Source: Pseudomonas sp. BSw22131 (lineage in GTDB: Bacteria; Pseudomonadota; Gammaproteobacteria; Pseudomonadales; Pseudomonadaceae). From it: a DNA stretch of 64,000 nt. The notes under the pieces are model-generated. The model was not told the origin of the DNA and did no database searches. It saw only the letters and a program-made list of their open reading frames with translations. Positions 1 through 8,688 of the stretch are shown piece after piece. Made by a program: the position numbers and the translations under genes. How positions within the stretch are numbered: the stretch's first letter is position 1; each line of letters opens with the position of its first letter. Location: positions 3,038,001 to 3,102,000 of the forward strand of contig NZ_CP113949.1 in assembly GCF_026810445.1 (NCBI RefSeq), given 5' to 3'.

Positions 1-549
1 GCACGCTATCCACAAGTGCGGATAGAAATAATGGTCGAAGACCGCCTCGTGGACGTTACCGCCGCTGGCTGCGATGCCGGGATACGCTATGGAGAGCACC
101 TTGCACAAGACACCATTGCCGTCCCTATCGGCCCAAGGTCGCAGCAACTGGCTTTGGCTGCCGCCCCGTCCTATCTAGCGTCGCGCGGCACCCCCGCACA
201 TCCAGGCGAATTGATGAATCACGATTGCATCTGTCTACGGTATTCCAGTGGAGCAATGGTCAGCTGGGATTTTGTGAAGAATGGGGAAACCGTAAGCATT
301 GATCCCCCAGGTCGATTGGTCATTGGGGTCGATGGGGTTGCAGCGGCTATTGATCTGGCGCGAAGTGGCAGAGGCATAATTGCAACCTTCGAGAATTGGC
401 TGCGTCCGCATTTACAAAGTGGTGATCTCCAGCCGGTTCTAAATGAATGGTGGGATACGTTTGAGGGGCCGTGGCTCTATTTTTCCAGCAGATTCATGTC
501 CGCTCCGTTGCGGGCATTCGTCGATTTCATTGAGCAAGAGCGTGGATAG
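1..549 (+). CDS. LysR-family regulator, C-terminal part
   Basis: The reading frame is open from the first base and ends at 549, so the gene begins upstream of the window. The 182 residues seen match the co-inducer-binding domain of LysR-type transcription factors: an early 'DAGIRYG' segment, a loop near 'APSYLASRGTPAHPGEL', and a late 'GRGIIATFENWLRPHLQSG' segment typical of the AaeR/DsdC-like subgroup. The DNA-binding helix-turn-helix lies outside the window, so neither target nor ligand can be inferred. Its stop abuts prophage-derived sequence, so it may be the last chromosomal gene before the remnant or cargo within it. Confidence 0.85.
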   Translation, partial: ARYPQVRIEIMVEDRLVDVTAAGCDAGIRYGEHLAQDTIAVPIGPRSQQLALAAAPSYLASRGTPAHPGELMNHDCICLRYSSGAMVSWDFVKNGETVSIDPPGRLVIGVDGVAAAIDLARSGRGIIATFENWLRPHLQSGDLQPVLNEWWDTFEGPWLYFSSRFMSAPLRAFVDFIEQERG

Positions 550-754
550 AAGGTGAGTGTTTGATTTTCTTGACTAGTACCCATCGGCGGAAGCGTTTAA
601 GTACGCACCGTGTCTTGGTTTTGCGGGGCTGGGTAGATGCCTTGCCCCGACGCTTACGACTGATGACAACCATCCCGGCCAGCCCCTCGCCTCGCGCTTC
701 GCCCCACAGGGTTCGCGCCAGCGCGTCGGTTTTTTTGTCTGTCACGGTCATCAC
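527..754 (-). pseudogene. Cell-wall hydrolase (lysin) remnant
   Basis: The first 28 residues, from a well-placed start at 754 with an upstream GGAG, read 'TDALARTLWGEARGEGLAGM', the conserved opening of SleB-like peptidoglycan hydrolases found as endolysins in Pseudomonas prophages. After about position 668 the reading leaves the family abruptly and becomes a low-complexity basic tail, so the catalytic domain is lost. It lies downstream of phage tail genes on the same strand, where a lysis gene normally sits. It overlaps the end of the LysR gene on the other strand, which fits a deletion joint near 550-670. Confidence 0.6.
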
Positions 755-804
755 TTTTCTCCAGGTATAAAAAACCCGCCGAAGCGGGTATTGGGTGGAT
801 CGAT

Positions 805-2025
805 TTACGGAAGCCTGGTCTTCAGCAGCGCCATGTACGGCGTGTCTGCTGTGTTGCCTTCACCGTATTCGAGCCGGAAGACGTAATCAGTCGTCCAGTT
901 GCGACCGCCGCCCCATGCCGTCCAGCCTGCCCACACCGATGGGCTGCCTTGAACTGCGTCTATCAGGGCTGGTAATTCCGTTGCGCACTGCTCTTGCCCG
1001 GCGACCGTTGGATAACCGGCGGCGAACTCCCCGAGAAACAGCCGCCGGCCAGCGGCTGTAGCTGCTGCGGTGACATCCGTGAGCCGGGACGAGCCGCCAC
1101 CGACCGTGCACACGCCAGAAACACCGGCCATGGTTGGGTCCAGGTATTTATGGACGTCCAGCACGACGTTGTTCAGTGGATCGATGATGGAGGATATGGC
1201 GCTGGCGGTGCCGTATGCGTGGATGCGATTCAGGCAGCCCGCCGCACGCAACGCAGCCGTACTGGAGCTGGCCATCGCGCCCCAACCCGCGTTCGGTGGC
1301 TCGTTCATCAGATCGAAGACAATCTTCGGATCACTGCCCAGGAAGGCGAACATCTTGGTCCAGTAGTCATCCAGTGCCGTGACAGGCACAGCAGCGCTGC
1401 CGACCTTCCCTTCCGGCCGGCTGCCATAGTTGTGCGCGCCGTCCACGATGCAGACCATGCCTTTGGACAGGACATAATTCATCGACGCTTTGTATTTGTC
1501 GGCCAGCCCGGTCGATCCGTTGGTGTCCAGGGTGCCGAACAAGGTCGGCTGCATGCGCTGCCAGAGCACCGGCATCCGGATGCAGTTGAAGCCCTGTCCG
1601 AACAGGTAATCGATAGTGGCATTGGTTGGGACGAACGCAGTCCTCGAGAACTCCATGCCCGACAGATTCACGCCCTTGAGCATCGACGGGAGCGTCGGCA
1701 GCGTTGGTGTGCCCACCACCTTCGCAATGGTCGCCTGCGGAATATCGATGCCGGTCGTCGCTTCAAAGAACTGGAGTGCGTGAGTCGCGCCGGTCGCAGG
1801 GGCGCTCACGGTTGTTCTGGTGATAACGATCGGGCCGGCAAACGCGGTGGTGAATGTCAGCTTGTCCACGCCGTCGAATGTAAGCCCGGTCGTGACGACA
1901 GCCTGCAAGGCCTGCACCAGCGTGGTCGTGAAGTCCGCGTCTTTCAGCGTTCCGCTTTGCCGAACCCGCACCGAGCCAGATTGGCTTGAGCCAGTGGATG
2001 CTATCGTGGTGGTGAATGTGGTCAT
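805..2025 (-). CDS. Phage-associated GH5-like glycoside hydrolase
   Basis: This 406-residue protein has two parts. The first ~110 residues are Thr/Ser/Val-rich with no recognised domain, resembling a structural attachment domain. Residues ~115-406 look like a family 5 glycoside hydrolase (cellulase type): 'LKGVNLSGMEF' at the barrel entry, 'FDLMNEPPN' with the presumed acid/base Glu242, and 'LFLGEFAAG' with the presumed nucleophile Glu333. There is no signal peptide. Its start overlaps the upstream gene's stop by one base (TGATG), so the two are translationally coupled. In a tail-gene context it is probably a virion-borne depolymerase against a beta-linked exopolysaccharide; that role is inferred. 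Confidence 0.75.
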   Translation of the reverse strand: MTTFTTTIASTGSSQSGSVRVRQSGTLKDADFTTTLVQALQAVVTTGLTFDGVDKLTFTTAFAGPIVITRTTVSAPATGATHALQFFEATTGIDIPQATIAKVVGTPTLPTLPSMLKGVNLSGMEFSRTAFVPTNATIDYLFGQGFNCIRMPVLWQRMQPTLFGTLDTNGSTGLADKYKASMNYVLSKGMVCIVDGAHNYGSRPEGKVGSAAVPVTALDDYWTKMFAFLGSDPKIVFDLMNEPPNAGWGAMASSSTAALRAAGCLNRIHAYGTASAISSIIDPLNNVVLDVHKYLDPTMAGVSGVCTVGGGSSRLTDVTAAATAAGRRLFLGEFAAGYPTVAGQEQCATELPALIDAVQGSPSVWAGWTAWGGGRNWTTDYVFRLEYGEGNTADTPYMALLKTRLP

Positions 2026-3095
2026 CAGCTGGTCACCATGGTTGCCGTGAGAGTGCGGGTCAACGGATCTTCGGAACCGGTCCCGGCCAGATAGGCGTTC
2101 AGGATGAAGTTCAGGTCCAGCGCTTCAGCTTGGGTAAAGGCGCCGCCGAGGATGAAATACGAGTGCCTGGCCTTACTCAGGCGAGTGGTTGTCCAAGCCG
2201 AACTGGCGTAGGACGCCCGGCCCATGTATTTAATCGTGGTGTGCAGACCATCGTCGAACCACGGCAGCGAGGTGTTCGCAGCACTGGTATAGATTGGCTT
2301 CCCATCCAGGTACATCGCGATGGCAGTCGAAGACGTCCGCGATCCGAACCAGTGATGTGGAACCATCGGCACGGTGGCGACCAGGTTCGCCGCAGAGCCA
2401 ATCTTGAAGGCTGTCAGGTTCGTGCCGGAAGCATCGGGCAGGATGTCGATGGCAGCCCCTGTGGTGCCGGCGTAAAGACCCAGCACGGTGCGAGACTTCG
2501 AGGTCGTGCCGTTGGTGTCCTGAATGCCGCCGCCGAACGACAGAGAATCGCGCTGGAACTGGGAGCCTGCCGCCATCGCCGCGACTGGGTCGAAACCTGA
2601 ATCCAGGTAGAAGTCCGTGCCGTTGCCGAGAAACCCCTTGTACGGCAGGAAGTCGACGGTGCCCACGGTAGTGGCGTTGTACTGATCAGCCTTCCAGTTA
2701 CGTGTACTTTGCTGAATGTCGGCACCAGGCATGACCAGCACATCGATGCGGCTCCAGTAACCTCTGTCGATCAGGCTTCTGATGCACGAATCGATCAGCG
2801 TCTTCACCTCCAGCGATGGCTGTGACGTCATCCGAGCGAACAATGCCTTGGATTGCGCAATGTACGGATCAGGGTCGGTGCTGATGACGGCCTGGGTGTA
2901 CACGCTCAGCCAGGTGTTATTGACGCTGTACGACCAGCTGAAACTGTTCGGCGCTTCTGCCCGATCGGTCACCTTGACGACCTGCCAAGGGTGATCCGCG
3001 GCAAGATATGACTGCAGGTCGGCCAGCTGTTTGGTCGTTCCATCAGTTGAACCAGTGTCGAGCATCAGCCCGGTGCTTACGACGAGGCTCACCAC
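2025..3095 (-). CDS. Phage structural protein, probably tail/fibre
   Basis: A 356-residue protein I do not recognise by name. It is rich in Ser, Thr, Gly and aromatic residues, has no transmembrane segment or signal peptide, and its C-terminal half ('HHWFGSRTSSTAIAMYLDGKPIYTS', then 'TTIKYMGRASY') resembles lectin/jelly-roll modules that decorate tail fibres. It is coupled by a 7-base overlap to the small gene upstream and by a 1-base overlap to the GH5 gene downstream. This suggests it is the distal tail protein that goes with the glycosidase. The function is inferred from context only. Confidence 0.6.
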   Translation of the reverse strand: MVSLVVSTGLMLDTGSTDGTTKQLADLQSYLAADHPWQVVKVTDRAEAPNSFSWSYSVNNTWLSVYTQAVISTDPDPYIAQSKALFARMTSQPSLEVKTLIDSCIRSLIDRGYWSRIDVLVMPGADIQQSTRNWKADQYNATTVGTVDFLPYKGFLGNGTDFYLDSGFDPVAAMAAGSQFQRDSLSFGGGIQDTNGTTSKSRTVLGLYAGTTGAAIDILPDASGTNLTAFKIGSAANLVATVPMVPHHWFGSRTSSTAIAMYLDGKPIYTSAANTSLPWFDDGLHTTIKYMGRASYASSAWTTTRLSKARHSYFILGGAFTQAEALDLNFILNAYLAGTGSEDPLTRTLTATMVTS

Positions 3096-3304
3096 TGCAC
3101 CTCGTACGCCGCGCCATTAGTTGGGCTCACCTGGGTTGCGCTTGATCCGATGTACAGCGGATACGCTCCATCAGCAGTGAACTTGTCCACCGCCATCCAT
3201 GACCCGCCGAACTTCTTCTCGAAGACGACACTGCCGTCATTGCCCTGCACCAGCAGAATGATCTGATTAACGCTGGCTTTCATTTCTTGCTGAGTCTTGG
3301 CCAT
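3089..3304 (-). CDS. Small phage hypothetical protein
   Basis: A 71-residue protein ('MAKTQQEMKASVNQIILLVQG...') starting after a GGAG-type ribosome site and overlapping the next gene by 7 bases. The 'FEKKFGGSWMAVDKFTADGAYPLYIG' core looks like a small beta-strand-rich virion protein. No named family is recognised. It is the first intact gene of a three-gene coupled series (3304 down to 805) within the prophage tail region. Confidence 0.6.
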   Translation of the reverse strand: MAKTQQEMKASVNQIILLVQGNDGSVVFEKKFGGSWMAVDKFTADGAYPLYIGSSATQVSPTNGAAYEVQW

Positions 3305-3382
3305 GTTGGCTCCTTGTTCAGTAGCGCTTTGCCTATCTGCGGCAAAAAAACGCTCGATGGCGGGCTGGATTGTTTCGACGGG

Positions 3383-3710
3383 TTACGCGGGGTCGGAAGA
3401 AAGCGCTGATGGATCTGCAGCCATTTCCGGGATGGGCGGTGCTACTGGCTAACCAGGCTTCGACGGCCACGCAACCTGCGTCGCCACCGTTCCCAGAGAG
3501 AACTTATAGGCCTTCCACATCTTGATGTTCAACGTCAGGGCGGCAAGCTCGGCCTCATCCGCTTCCTCAGCGTCGCCCGCGTCTATGCCTTAACCCAACG
3601 TGTCTATGCGGTCTTGAGTGCGCGCGACTTGCGCAGCGGTTGCGTCGTTTCGGGAGGCTAGTTCAGATTTCGCAGATGCCAACACTTGAGCCAGCGTAGA
3701 GAGTGCTGCG
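3383..3710 (-). pseudogene. Tail fibre assembly-like protein, broken
   Basis: Reading the minus strand from about 3700 gives a continuous phage-type sequence ('LAQVLASAKSELASRNDATA', 'EADEAELAALTLNIKMWKAY', 'TVATQVAWPSKPG') interrupted by two in-frame stops, TAA after 'DRIDTLG' and TAG after 'WPSKPG', and ending at TAA 3383-3385. The pattern of an alanine/glutamate helix followed by 'WKAY' and a 'WPSKP' tail is that of phage tail fibre assembly chaperones. The N-terminal part is missing; at about 3711 the sequence switches to the integrase fragment on the other strand. Confidence 0.55.
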
Positions 3711-3929
3711 ATGACGACTGCGATACTCCGGAAGCGGTTTGGTCATGCAACGAAGACGGCAAAGGTTCCAAAGGCCGAGTTTCAGATGAGGGATTTGCGC
3801 GCCAAGGCAGGCACCGACAAGGCACAAAGTAGCGGGGATATCTTGCAGGCGAAGAAGCAGCTGGGACACACAACTGTCGCCATGACCCAGCATTACATTC
3901 GCAGAAGGAGAGGCAAAAAGGTCACATAA
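3711..3929 (+). pseudogene. int: Phage integrase, C-terminal fragment
   Basis: The 72 residues carry the end of a tyrosine recombinase: 'FQMRDLRAKAGTD' (the box II arginine region), 'KKQLGHTTVAMTQHYIR' with the catalytic Tyr, and the basic tail 'RRRGKKVT'. A full integrase has roughly 300-400 residues, so the arm-binding domain and the first catalytic arginine are gone. The fragment ends about 90 bases from the 3' end of tRNA-Leu, the expected position for an element that used that tRNA as its attachment site. It directly abuts a broken tail gene, so an internal deletion removed the rest of the prophage. Confidence 0.8.
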
Positions 3930-3979
3930 ACAGAGTGAAGTGCGGCAACATTTCATAATTGCGGCAATCTTGAAACGAC

Positions 3980-4018
3980 TCAGGCGCTTCGGAAATCTCC
4001 GTAAGCGCCTGATTTGTA
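3980..4018 (-). terminator. Hairpin after tRNA-Leu
   Basis: Inverted repeat TCAGGCGCTT (3980-3989) and AAGCGCCTGA (4003-4012), a perfect 10-bp stem just downstream of the tRNA-Leu 3' end on the minus strand. It probably ends tRNA transcription, although the T-run after it is weak. Confidence 0.6.
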
Positions 4019-4105
4019 TGGTGCCCCGAGCCGGAGTCGAACCGGCACATCCTTTCGGACGACGGATTTTAAGTCCGGTGTGTCTACCAATTTCACCATC
4101 AGGGC
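4019..4105 (-). tRNA. tRNA-Leu (anticodon UAA)
   Basis: On the minus strand an 87-nt gene begins GCCCTGA (4105-4099) and ends TCGGGGCACCA (to 4019). The acceptor arm pairs, the anticodon loop is CTTAAAA, there is a long class II variable arm, and the T-loop GGTTCGACTCC and the encoded CCA are present. The integrase fragment sits on its 3' side, so this is a probable phage attachment site. No second copy of the tRNA 3' end is seen in the window. Confidence 0.95.
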
Positions 4106-4444
4106 GGTAGCACTGTGTGCGACTCAACAACCCGATGTCTGGGCTGCCAGTGCGACAAGAGGGGGGAATATATACATCCCTTCCCGGGCACGCAAGCGCA
4201 ACGCGCCTGTGAATGAGACCGAATATTGAACGGGCAAACAAACTGGAAAAACCTCGACAGATCAGCGGCCTACGATCATTGCTCGTCATAAAGGCACAGC
4301 GCCAAGAGCCATGGATGCCTGAGAGCCGAAGATTCACGCGCCGAAACGGCCCGTTTTTCAGGATTACAGAACAAAAGGTGCGAGGTTGAGGCCGCCCCTC
4401 CTCACCCTTCGCCTGAAGACGCGAAGGCAGTTAAAGCCATGCAC
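4106..4444. other. Intergenic, tRNA-Leu promoter side
   Basis: I see no supported gene here. The stretch must hold the tRNA-Leu promoter (it is now cut off from the tRNA-Cys operon by a terminator at 5142-5178) and the degraded junction of the hipA remnant. Confidence 0.4.
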
Positions 4445-4698
4445 TTAATTACTGAAACGCCGCACGAGTTCTTCTTTGAGGTGCCCTTCGGGCAGGTGCA
4501 TTTCGAACCGGGGGTGGAAGCCATACTCCCAGTTGTAGCTCTCTGGCCGAACCGGCATGGTCAGAGATACGGCGTCCTCCTCGGCGACAGCTTCGTTATA
4601 CGAGAAAACCGAACCATGCTGCCTGTCCTCGCTCCGCCCCAACGTTCCGACCGACGAACCACTGAGCCGATATATAGCCGATCACTGAGACTCGTCAT
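4445..4698 (-). pseudogene. HipA-like toxin, truncated and frameshifted
   Basis: Residues 'GSVFSYNEA', 'AVSLTMPVRPESYNWEYGFH' and 'FEMHLPEGHLKEEL' are the N-terminal signature of HipA serine/threonine kinase toxins. A start fitting the family ('MTSLSDRLYIG') is at 4698, but it lies one frame off the rest, so a one-base indel is needed near 4655-4670. The reading stops at 4445 after about 80 residues, whereas HipA has 400 or more, so the kinase domain is absent. The 17-base overlap with the antitoxin gene is the normal hipBA arrangement. The toxin cannot be active. Confidence 0.75.
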
Positions 4699-4936
4699 GG
4701 ACGTTTCCTGATTTCAGTTCATCAAGGTTTTTGCGCCGACGTTTGGGCGCAGCAGTCAATTCGTAACCTAAGCCCTCAAGGATCGCTGCAACCTTGCGGA
4801 TGCCGACCTCCGGGACCGTGTTATTTTCGATCCCTGAGATGGTGGCGCGACTCATGCCGTGTCGCGCCGCAAGCTGCGCTTGGGACAAACCAGCAGACTT
4901 GCGCAGCGCTTTGATCAACAACCCCAAGTTATCCAT
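4682..4936 (-). CDS. HipB-like XRE antitoxin
   Basis: The 84-residue reading from ATG 4936 ('MDNLGLLIKALRKSAGLSQ') has a complete XRE helix-turn-helix ('LSQAQLAARHGMSRATISGIEN') and a basic C-terminal tail ('PKRRRKNLDELKSG'). It overlaps the hipA remnant by 17 bases, as antitoxin genes do. A longer start at 4987 is possible but adds residues unlike the family and would cover the repeated CGTATA motif at about 4951-4970, a likely self-operator. It may survive because it still regulates or because loss is recent; with no intact toxin its present role is unclear. Confidence 0.75.
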   Translation of the reverse strand: MDNLGLLIKALRKSAGLSQAQLAARHGMSRATISGIENNTVPEVGIRKVAAILEGLGYELTAAPKRRRKNLDELKSGNVHDESQ

Positions 4937-5141
4937 GCGCAATTGAATCCTATACGATGCATATACGAGAAAAACCTTGTTTTGCATCGTTGATACGCGC
5001 TCGGATTGACATTATTTTTTGCTGCGGCGACCCAGTGTGGACATATAGGCATGCGACTTAATGAGCCAGATCAGAACGGGCGAACAGATCGGCTGTCTCG
5101 AAAAAGTCCCTCACATGCATCGAATAGGCAAATCCAAAGCA

Positions 5142-5178
5142 CAAAAAAAACCCCTAAGACGTTGATCTTAGGGGCTTT
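5142..5178 (-). terminator. Rho-independent terminator after tRNA-Cys
   Basis: Perfect stem CCCCTAAGA (5151-5159) / TCTTAGGGG (5166-5174), followed on the minus strand by eight or more T residues (A-run 5142-5150). It closes the pgsA/tRNA-Gly/tRNA-Cys transcript before tRNA-Leu. Confidence 0.85.
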
Positions 5179-5183
5179 TAAAG

Positions 5184-5257
5184 TGGAGGCCGAGGTCGGA
5201 ATCGAACCGGCGTGAACGGATTTGCAATCCGCGGCATAACCATTTTGCTACTCGGCC
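5184..5257 (-). tRNA. tRNA-Cys (anticodon GCA)
   Basis: 74-nt minus-strand gene: acceptor GGCCGAG (5257-5251) pairs with CTCGGCC (5194-5188), U discriminator, encoded CCA at 5186-5184, and anticodon loop TTTGCAA. It follows tRNA-Gly by 45 bases and lies just before the terminator. Confidence 0.95.
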
Positions 5258-5302
5258 TCAAACATTTAGCGTTCCAACTGCTAACACCAAATGCATACAA
5301 AC

Positions 5303-5378
<76 letters not shown>

Positions 5379-5438
5379 TTCTTGGTGGCCGCCATTCTAT
5401 AGATTCAAATGACGACGTCAACCCTTTGATTCAAAAAC

Positions 5439-5999
5439 TTATTTCTCTTCGGTCGTAGTCCGCAGGTGCGGCCATGCCGCACGCAAATACTGAACCATGG
5501 ACCACAAGGTCAGCCCCGCGGCAATCATGAGCAGCACGTAACCCAGCACTACCCAGAAGGTGAACGCCGGGGCGTTGGCGAGCAGGATAACCAGCGCGAT
5601 CATCTGCGCGGCGGTTTTCCACTTGCCCAGGTTGGACACGGCGACCTGCGCGCGCGCACCCAACTCGGCCATCCACTCACGCAGTGCGGAGATTACAATC
5701 TCGCGCCCAATGATGACCGCTGCAGGCAAGGTCAGCCAGAAGTTGGCGTGCGCCTGAACCAGTAGCACCAAGGCCACCGCCACCATGAGCTTATCCGCCA
5801 CAGGGTCAAGAAAAGCGCCAAACGGCGTGCTTTGCTCGAGGCGACGCGCCAGATATCCGTCCAGCCAGTCAGTTGCGGCCGCAAGAGCAAACACCGAGCT
5901 GGCGGCCATGTAGCTCCAGCCATAAGGCAGATAAAACAACAAAATGAAGATCGGAATCAGCAGGACACGTAAAACGGTGATCAGATTAGGGATATTCAT
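5439..5999 (-). CDS. pgsA: CDP-diacylglycerol-glycerol-3-P transferase
   Basis: Makes phosphatidylglycerol-phosphate from CDP-diacylglycerol and glycerol-3-phosphate in the inner membrane, the committed step to phosphatidylglycerol and cardiolipin. The 186-residue protein begins '[16 protein letters not shown]' and carries the CDP-alcohol phosphotransferase signature D-G-x2-A-R-x8-G-x3-D-x3-D ('[22 protein letters not shown]', split here as [10 protein letters not shown] and [11 protein letters not shown]). Four or more hydrophobic segments are visible. A GTG start two codons upstream (6005) is possible; the ATG at 5999 gives the usual family length. It lies 32 bases after uvrC and before the tRNAs, so it is probably in one transcript with gacA and uvrC. 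Confidence 0.95.
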   Translation of the reverse strand: MNIPNLITVLRVLLIPIFILLFYLPYGWSYMAASSVFALAAATDWLDGYLARRLEQSTPFGAFLDPVADKLMVAVALVLLVQAHANFWLTLPAAVIIGREIVISALREWMAELGARAQVAVSNLGKWKTAAQMIALVILLANAPAFTFWVVLGYVLLMIAAGLTLWSMVQYLRAAWPHLRTTTEEK

Positions 6000-6031
6000 C
6001 GGCACAACTGGCTACGAGGTGAGCGAGCATT

Positions 6032-7855
6032 CTACTCGCTGTGCAGGTTTGCATAAATCGACTCTGCGAGCTTTTTACTGATACCCGGTGCTTTGGCGAT
6101 TTCTTCGATGCTCGCGCGGGACAACTCTTGCAGCCCGCCAAAATGCTTGAGCAGGTCACGACGCCGTGTCGGGCCTACCCCGGCGACGCCTTCCAGCGTT
6201 GAAGTACGGCGTGTTTTACCTCGCCGCGCCCGGTGGCCAGTGATCGCGAAACGGTGAGCTTCATCGCGGATTTGCTGAATCAGATGCAGCGCAGGCGAAT
6301 CACCTTTCAAGGTGAATTCATGGGCTGCATCGTTCAGATAAAGCGTCTCAAAACCCGCTTTGCGCGTCGCGCCCTTGGCAATCCCCAACAGAATCAGGTC
6401 CGGCACGGCGAGCTCGTTCATCACATCGCGCGCCATGGACAGCTGACCCTTGCCGCCGTCGACGATGAGGATGTCAGGCAACCTGCCCTCGCCATCCTTT
6501 ATTTTGCTGAAACGGCGCGTGAGCGCCTGATGCATGGCAGCGTAGTCGTCGCCACCGGTAATGCCTTCAATGTTGTAGCGACGATAGTCGGACTTGATCG
6601 GGCCTTCCGGGCCGAATACCACGCAGGACGCCACGGTGGCCTCACCGCTGGAGTGACTGATGTCATAGCACTCGAGCCGCAACGGTGCTTCGTCAAGCTT
6701 CAGTACCTCGGCCAACGCGTCAAAGCGCGCCGCCATGTGCTGGCGGTTGGCAAGCCTGGCGCCCAGAGCCTGTTCGGCATTGGTGACCGCCAATTGCTGC
6801 CAGCGCGCGCGAGTGCCCCGTACGCGGTGGCTGATGGTCAGTTCCCGGCCCCGCGAGCTCTCGATGGCCTCGATCAACGCGGGAAAGTCCTCGTTGACCA
6901 CGTTGACGATTATCTCGCTCGGCAGCTCGCGATCTGTCCCGCCCAGAAAATATTGAGCCAGAAACGCCGACATGACCTCGCCCACTTCTTCTTCGATCCC
7001 GACCTGAGGGAAGAAATTCTTGCTGCCCAGCACACGACCGCCGCGCACGCTGATCAAATGCACGCACGCGCCGCCCGGGTTAGTAAACGCAGCGACGACA
7101 TCGACATCACCGGTGCCGCCGTCCATGCTTTGCTGATCCTGAACACGCCGCAACAGACCAATCTGATCGCGCAGTTCCGCGGCGTGCTCAAAATTGAGCG
7201 ACATGGCGGATTTTTCCATCAACGCGTTCAGCTCATCAGTCAGCGCATTGCTGCGGCCTTCGAGAAACATGACCGAGTGACGCACATCCTCTGCGTACAC
7301 CTCAGGCTCGACAAGCCCCACGCACGGTGCCTTGCAGCGCTTGATCTGGTATTGCAAACACGGGCGAGTGCGGTTTTTGTAAAAACTGTCTTCGCATTGG
7401 CGCACCAGAAAAGTCTTCTGCATCAGGCTCAAGCTTTCGCGAATCGCGCCGGCACTTGGGTATGGCCCGAAATAACGGCCTTTGGCTTTTTTGGCCCCAC
7501 GATGAATGCTCAACCTAGGGAACGGCCCGTCCGACAGATGCACGTAGGGGTAGGACTTGTCGTCTCGCAACAGGATGTTGTACGGCGGGCGGGATTCTTT
7601 GATCAGCGTCTGTTCCAGCAACAACGCCTCGGTTTCGTTGGCGGTGATAGTGGTTTCGATCTGAGCGATGCGGGCGACAAGCGCGCCGGTTTTTGGCGCA
7701 TGGCCGGTCTTGCGAAAGTAACTGGCGAGGCGTTTCTTCAGGTTTTTGGCTTTGCCGACGTAAAGAAGACGCGCATCGGCATCGAACATCCGGTAAACAC
7801 CAGGACGGCCACTGCAGGTAGATAAAAAAGCACTGGGATCGAACAATTGAGTCAT
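6032..7855 (-). CDS. uvrC: Excinuclease ABC subunit C
   Basis: UvrC makes both incisions flanking a DNA lesion after UvrAB recognition. The 607-residue protein shows the GIY-YIG nuclease domain at the start ('[28 protein letters not shown]'), the UvrB-interacting UVR motif in the middle ('[20 protein letters not shown]'), an RNase H-like endonuclease domain ('[13 protein letters not shown]') and a terminal helix-hairpin-helix ('[19 protein letters not shown]'). The start at 7855 was chosen over 7912 because '[11 protein letters not shown]' opens the family and the longer form would overlap gacA. It begins one base after the gacA stop; this gacA-uvrC coupling is widely conserved in gamma-proteobacteria. 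Confidence 0.97.
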   Translation of the reverse strand: MTQLFDPSAFLSTCSGRPGVYRMFDADARLLYVGKAKNLKKRLASYFRKTGHAPKTGALVARIAQIETTITANETEALLLEQTLIKESRPPYNILLRDDKSYPYVHLSDGPFPRLSIHRGAKKAKGRYFGPYPSAGAIRESLSLMQKTFLVRQCEDSFYKNRTRPCLQYQIKRCKAPCVGLVEPEVYAEDVRHSVMFLEGRSNALTDELNALMEKSAMSLNFEHAAELRDQIGLLRRVQDQQSMDGGTGDVDVVAAFTNPGGACVHLISVRGGRVLGSKNFFPQVGIEEEVGEVMSAFLAQYFLGGTDRELPSEIIVNVVNEDFPALIEAIESSRGRELTISHRVRGTRARWQQLAVTNAEQALGARLANRQHMAARFDALAEVLKLDEAPLRLECYDISHSSGEATVASCVVFGPEGPIKSDYRRYNIEGITGGDDYAAMHQALTRRFSKIKDGEGRLPDILIVDGGKGQLSMARDVMNELAVPDLILLGIAKGATRKAGFETLYLNDAAHEFTLKGDSPALHLIQQIRDEAHRFAITGHRARRGKTRRTSTLEGVAGVGPTRRRDLLKHFGGLQELSRASIEEIAKAPGISKKLAESIYANLHSE

Positions 7856-7856
7856 T

Positions 7857-8501
7857 TCAGGCGCTGGCATCGACCATGCCGTGACGAACAGCCAACAAAG
7901 CCAATTCGACATCGCTGCCGATAGAGAGCTTCTCGAAGATGCGGTAACGGTAGGTATTGACGGTTTTAGGGGAGAGACAAAGCTTGTCGGATATGGTCTG
8001 CACTTTCTGGCAGCCGACGATCATCAGCGCAATCTGGATTTCGCGCTCCGACAGCAGGTCGAACGGGGAATTACTGGTCTGCGGCTGAAATGATTTGAGC
8101 GCCAGTTGTTGAGCGATTTGCGGACTGATGTAACGCTGCCCTGCAAACACGAGCCGGATGGCCTGGACCATTTCTGTCAGCCCGGCGCCCTTGGTCATGT
8201 AACCGGCAGCGCCCGCTTGCAGCAGGCGGGTCGGGAAAGGATCTTCCTCGCACACCGTCACCGCGACCACTTTGATATCCGGATGGCTTCTGAGCATTTT
8301 GCGTGTTGCTTCAAGACCACCGATGCCAGGCATCTTGACGTCCATGAGCACTACATCGGGTTTTAGTTCTCGGGCCTTCTTCAGGGACTCTTCACCTGAA
8401 TCGGCCTGACCGACGACTTGCAGACCTTCTATGTCGGCCAACATGCGCGTGATACCTGTTCGAACCAGATCGTGGTCATCGACAACCAGCACCCTAATCA
8501 A
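7857..8501 (-). CDS. gacA: Response regulator GacA
   Basis: GacA is the DNA-binding partner of the GacS sensor kinase and drives the RsmX/Y/Z small RNAs that control secondary metabolism, biofilm and virulence. The 214-residue protein has a receiver domain with phospho-acceptor Asp54 ('[10 protein letters not shown]'), the acidic pair D8-D9 and conserved Thr and Lys ('GYMTKGAG'), then a LuxR-type helix-turn-helix ('[12 protein letters not shown]...[19 protein letters not shown]'). Length and sequence are those of an intact GacA; spontaneous gacA mutations are frequent in laboratory strains, and none is seen here. It is the first gene of the gacA-uvrC-pgsA unit. Confidence 0.97.
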   Translation of the reverse strand: MIRVLVVDDHDLVRTGITRMLADIEGLQVVGQADSGEESLKKARELKPDVVLMDVKMPGIGGLEATRKMLRSHPDIKVVAVTVCEEDPFPTRLLQAGAAGYMTKGAGLTEMVQAIRLVFAGQRYISPQIAQQLALKSFQPQTSNSPFDLLSEREIQIALMIVGCQKVQTISDKLCLSPKTVNTYRYRIFEKLSIGSDVELALLAVRHGMVDASA

Positions 8502-8547
8502 GCAGACACCTCGCGGAACAATTCATGACGAATGCTCGTCACTTTAG

Positions 8548-8588
8548 CAAAAAAGGATGCGCGAGCCCTAACCTGAAGTCGGGCTCGC
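8548..8588 (-). terminator. Terminator after the XRE gene
   Basis: Stem GCGAGCCC (8561-8568) / GGGCTCGC (8581-8588) with a T-run on the minus strand (A-run 8549-8554). It ends the XRE gene before the gacA promoter. Confidence 0.75.
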
Positions 8589-8688
8589 ACTGAAGCGATA
8601 AAACTGAATATGTTCCCGACACGCTATCATCATCGACGACATTTTTTGTAAAAATCTTCAATTGTGCGCATCAGGCGCAGCGAGTTTG

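Noticed and set aside
550..800. Second attachment site (copy of the tRNA-Leu 3' end) at the left edge of the prophage remnant
   Set aside because: I looked for TGGTGCCCCGAGCC-like sequence near the LysR stop and found none; the left end of the original element cannot be placed.
4439..4711. 90-codon plus-strand frame at the hipA remnant
   Set aside because: The minus strand of the same region reads a recognisable HipA N-terminus, so the plus frame is a shadow.
6233..7825. 530-codon open frame on the plus strand
   Set aside because: It lies wholly antisense to uvrC, has His/Arg/Gln-rich composition without domains, and is the expected high-GC shadow of a real gene.
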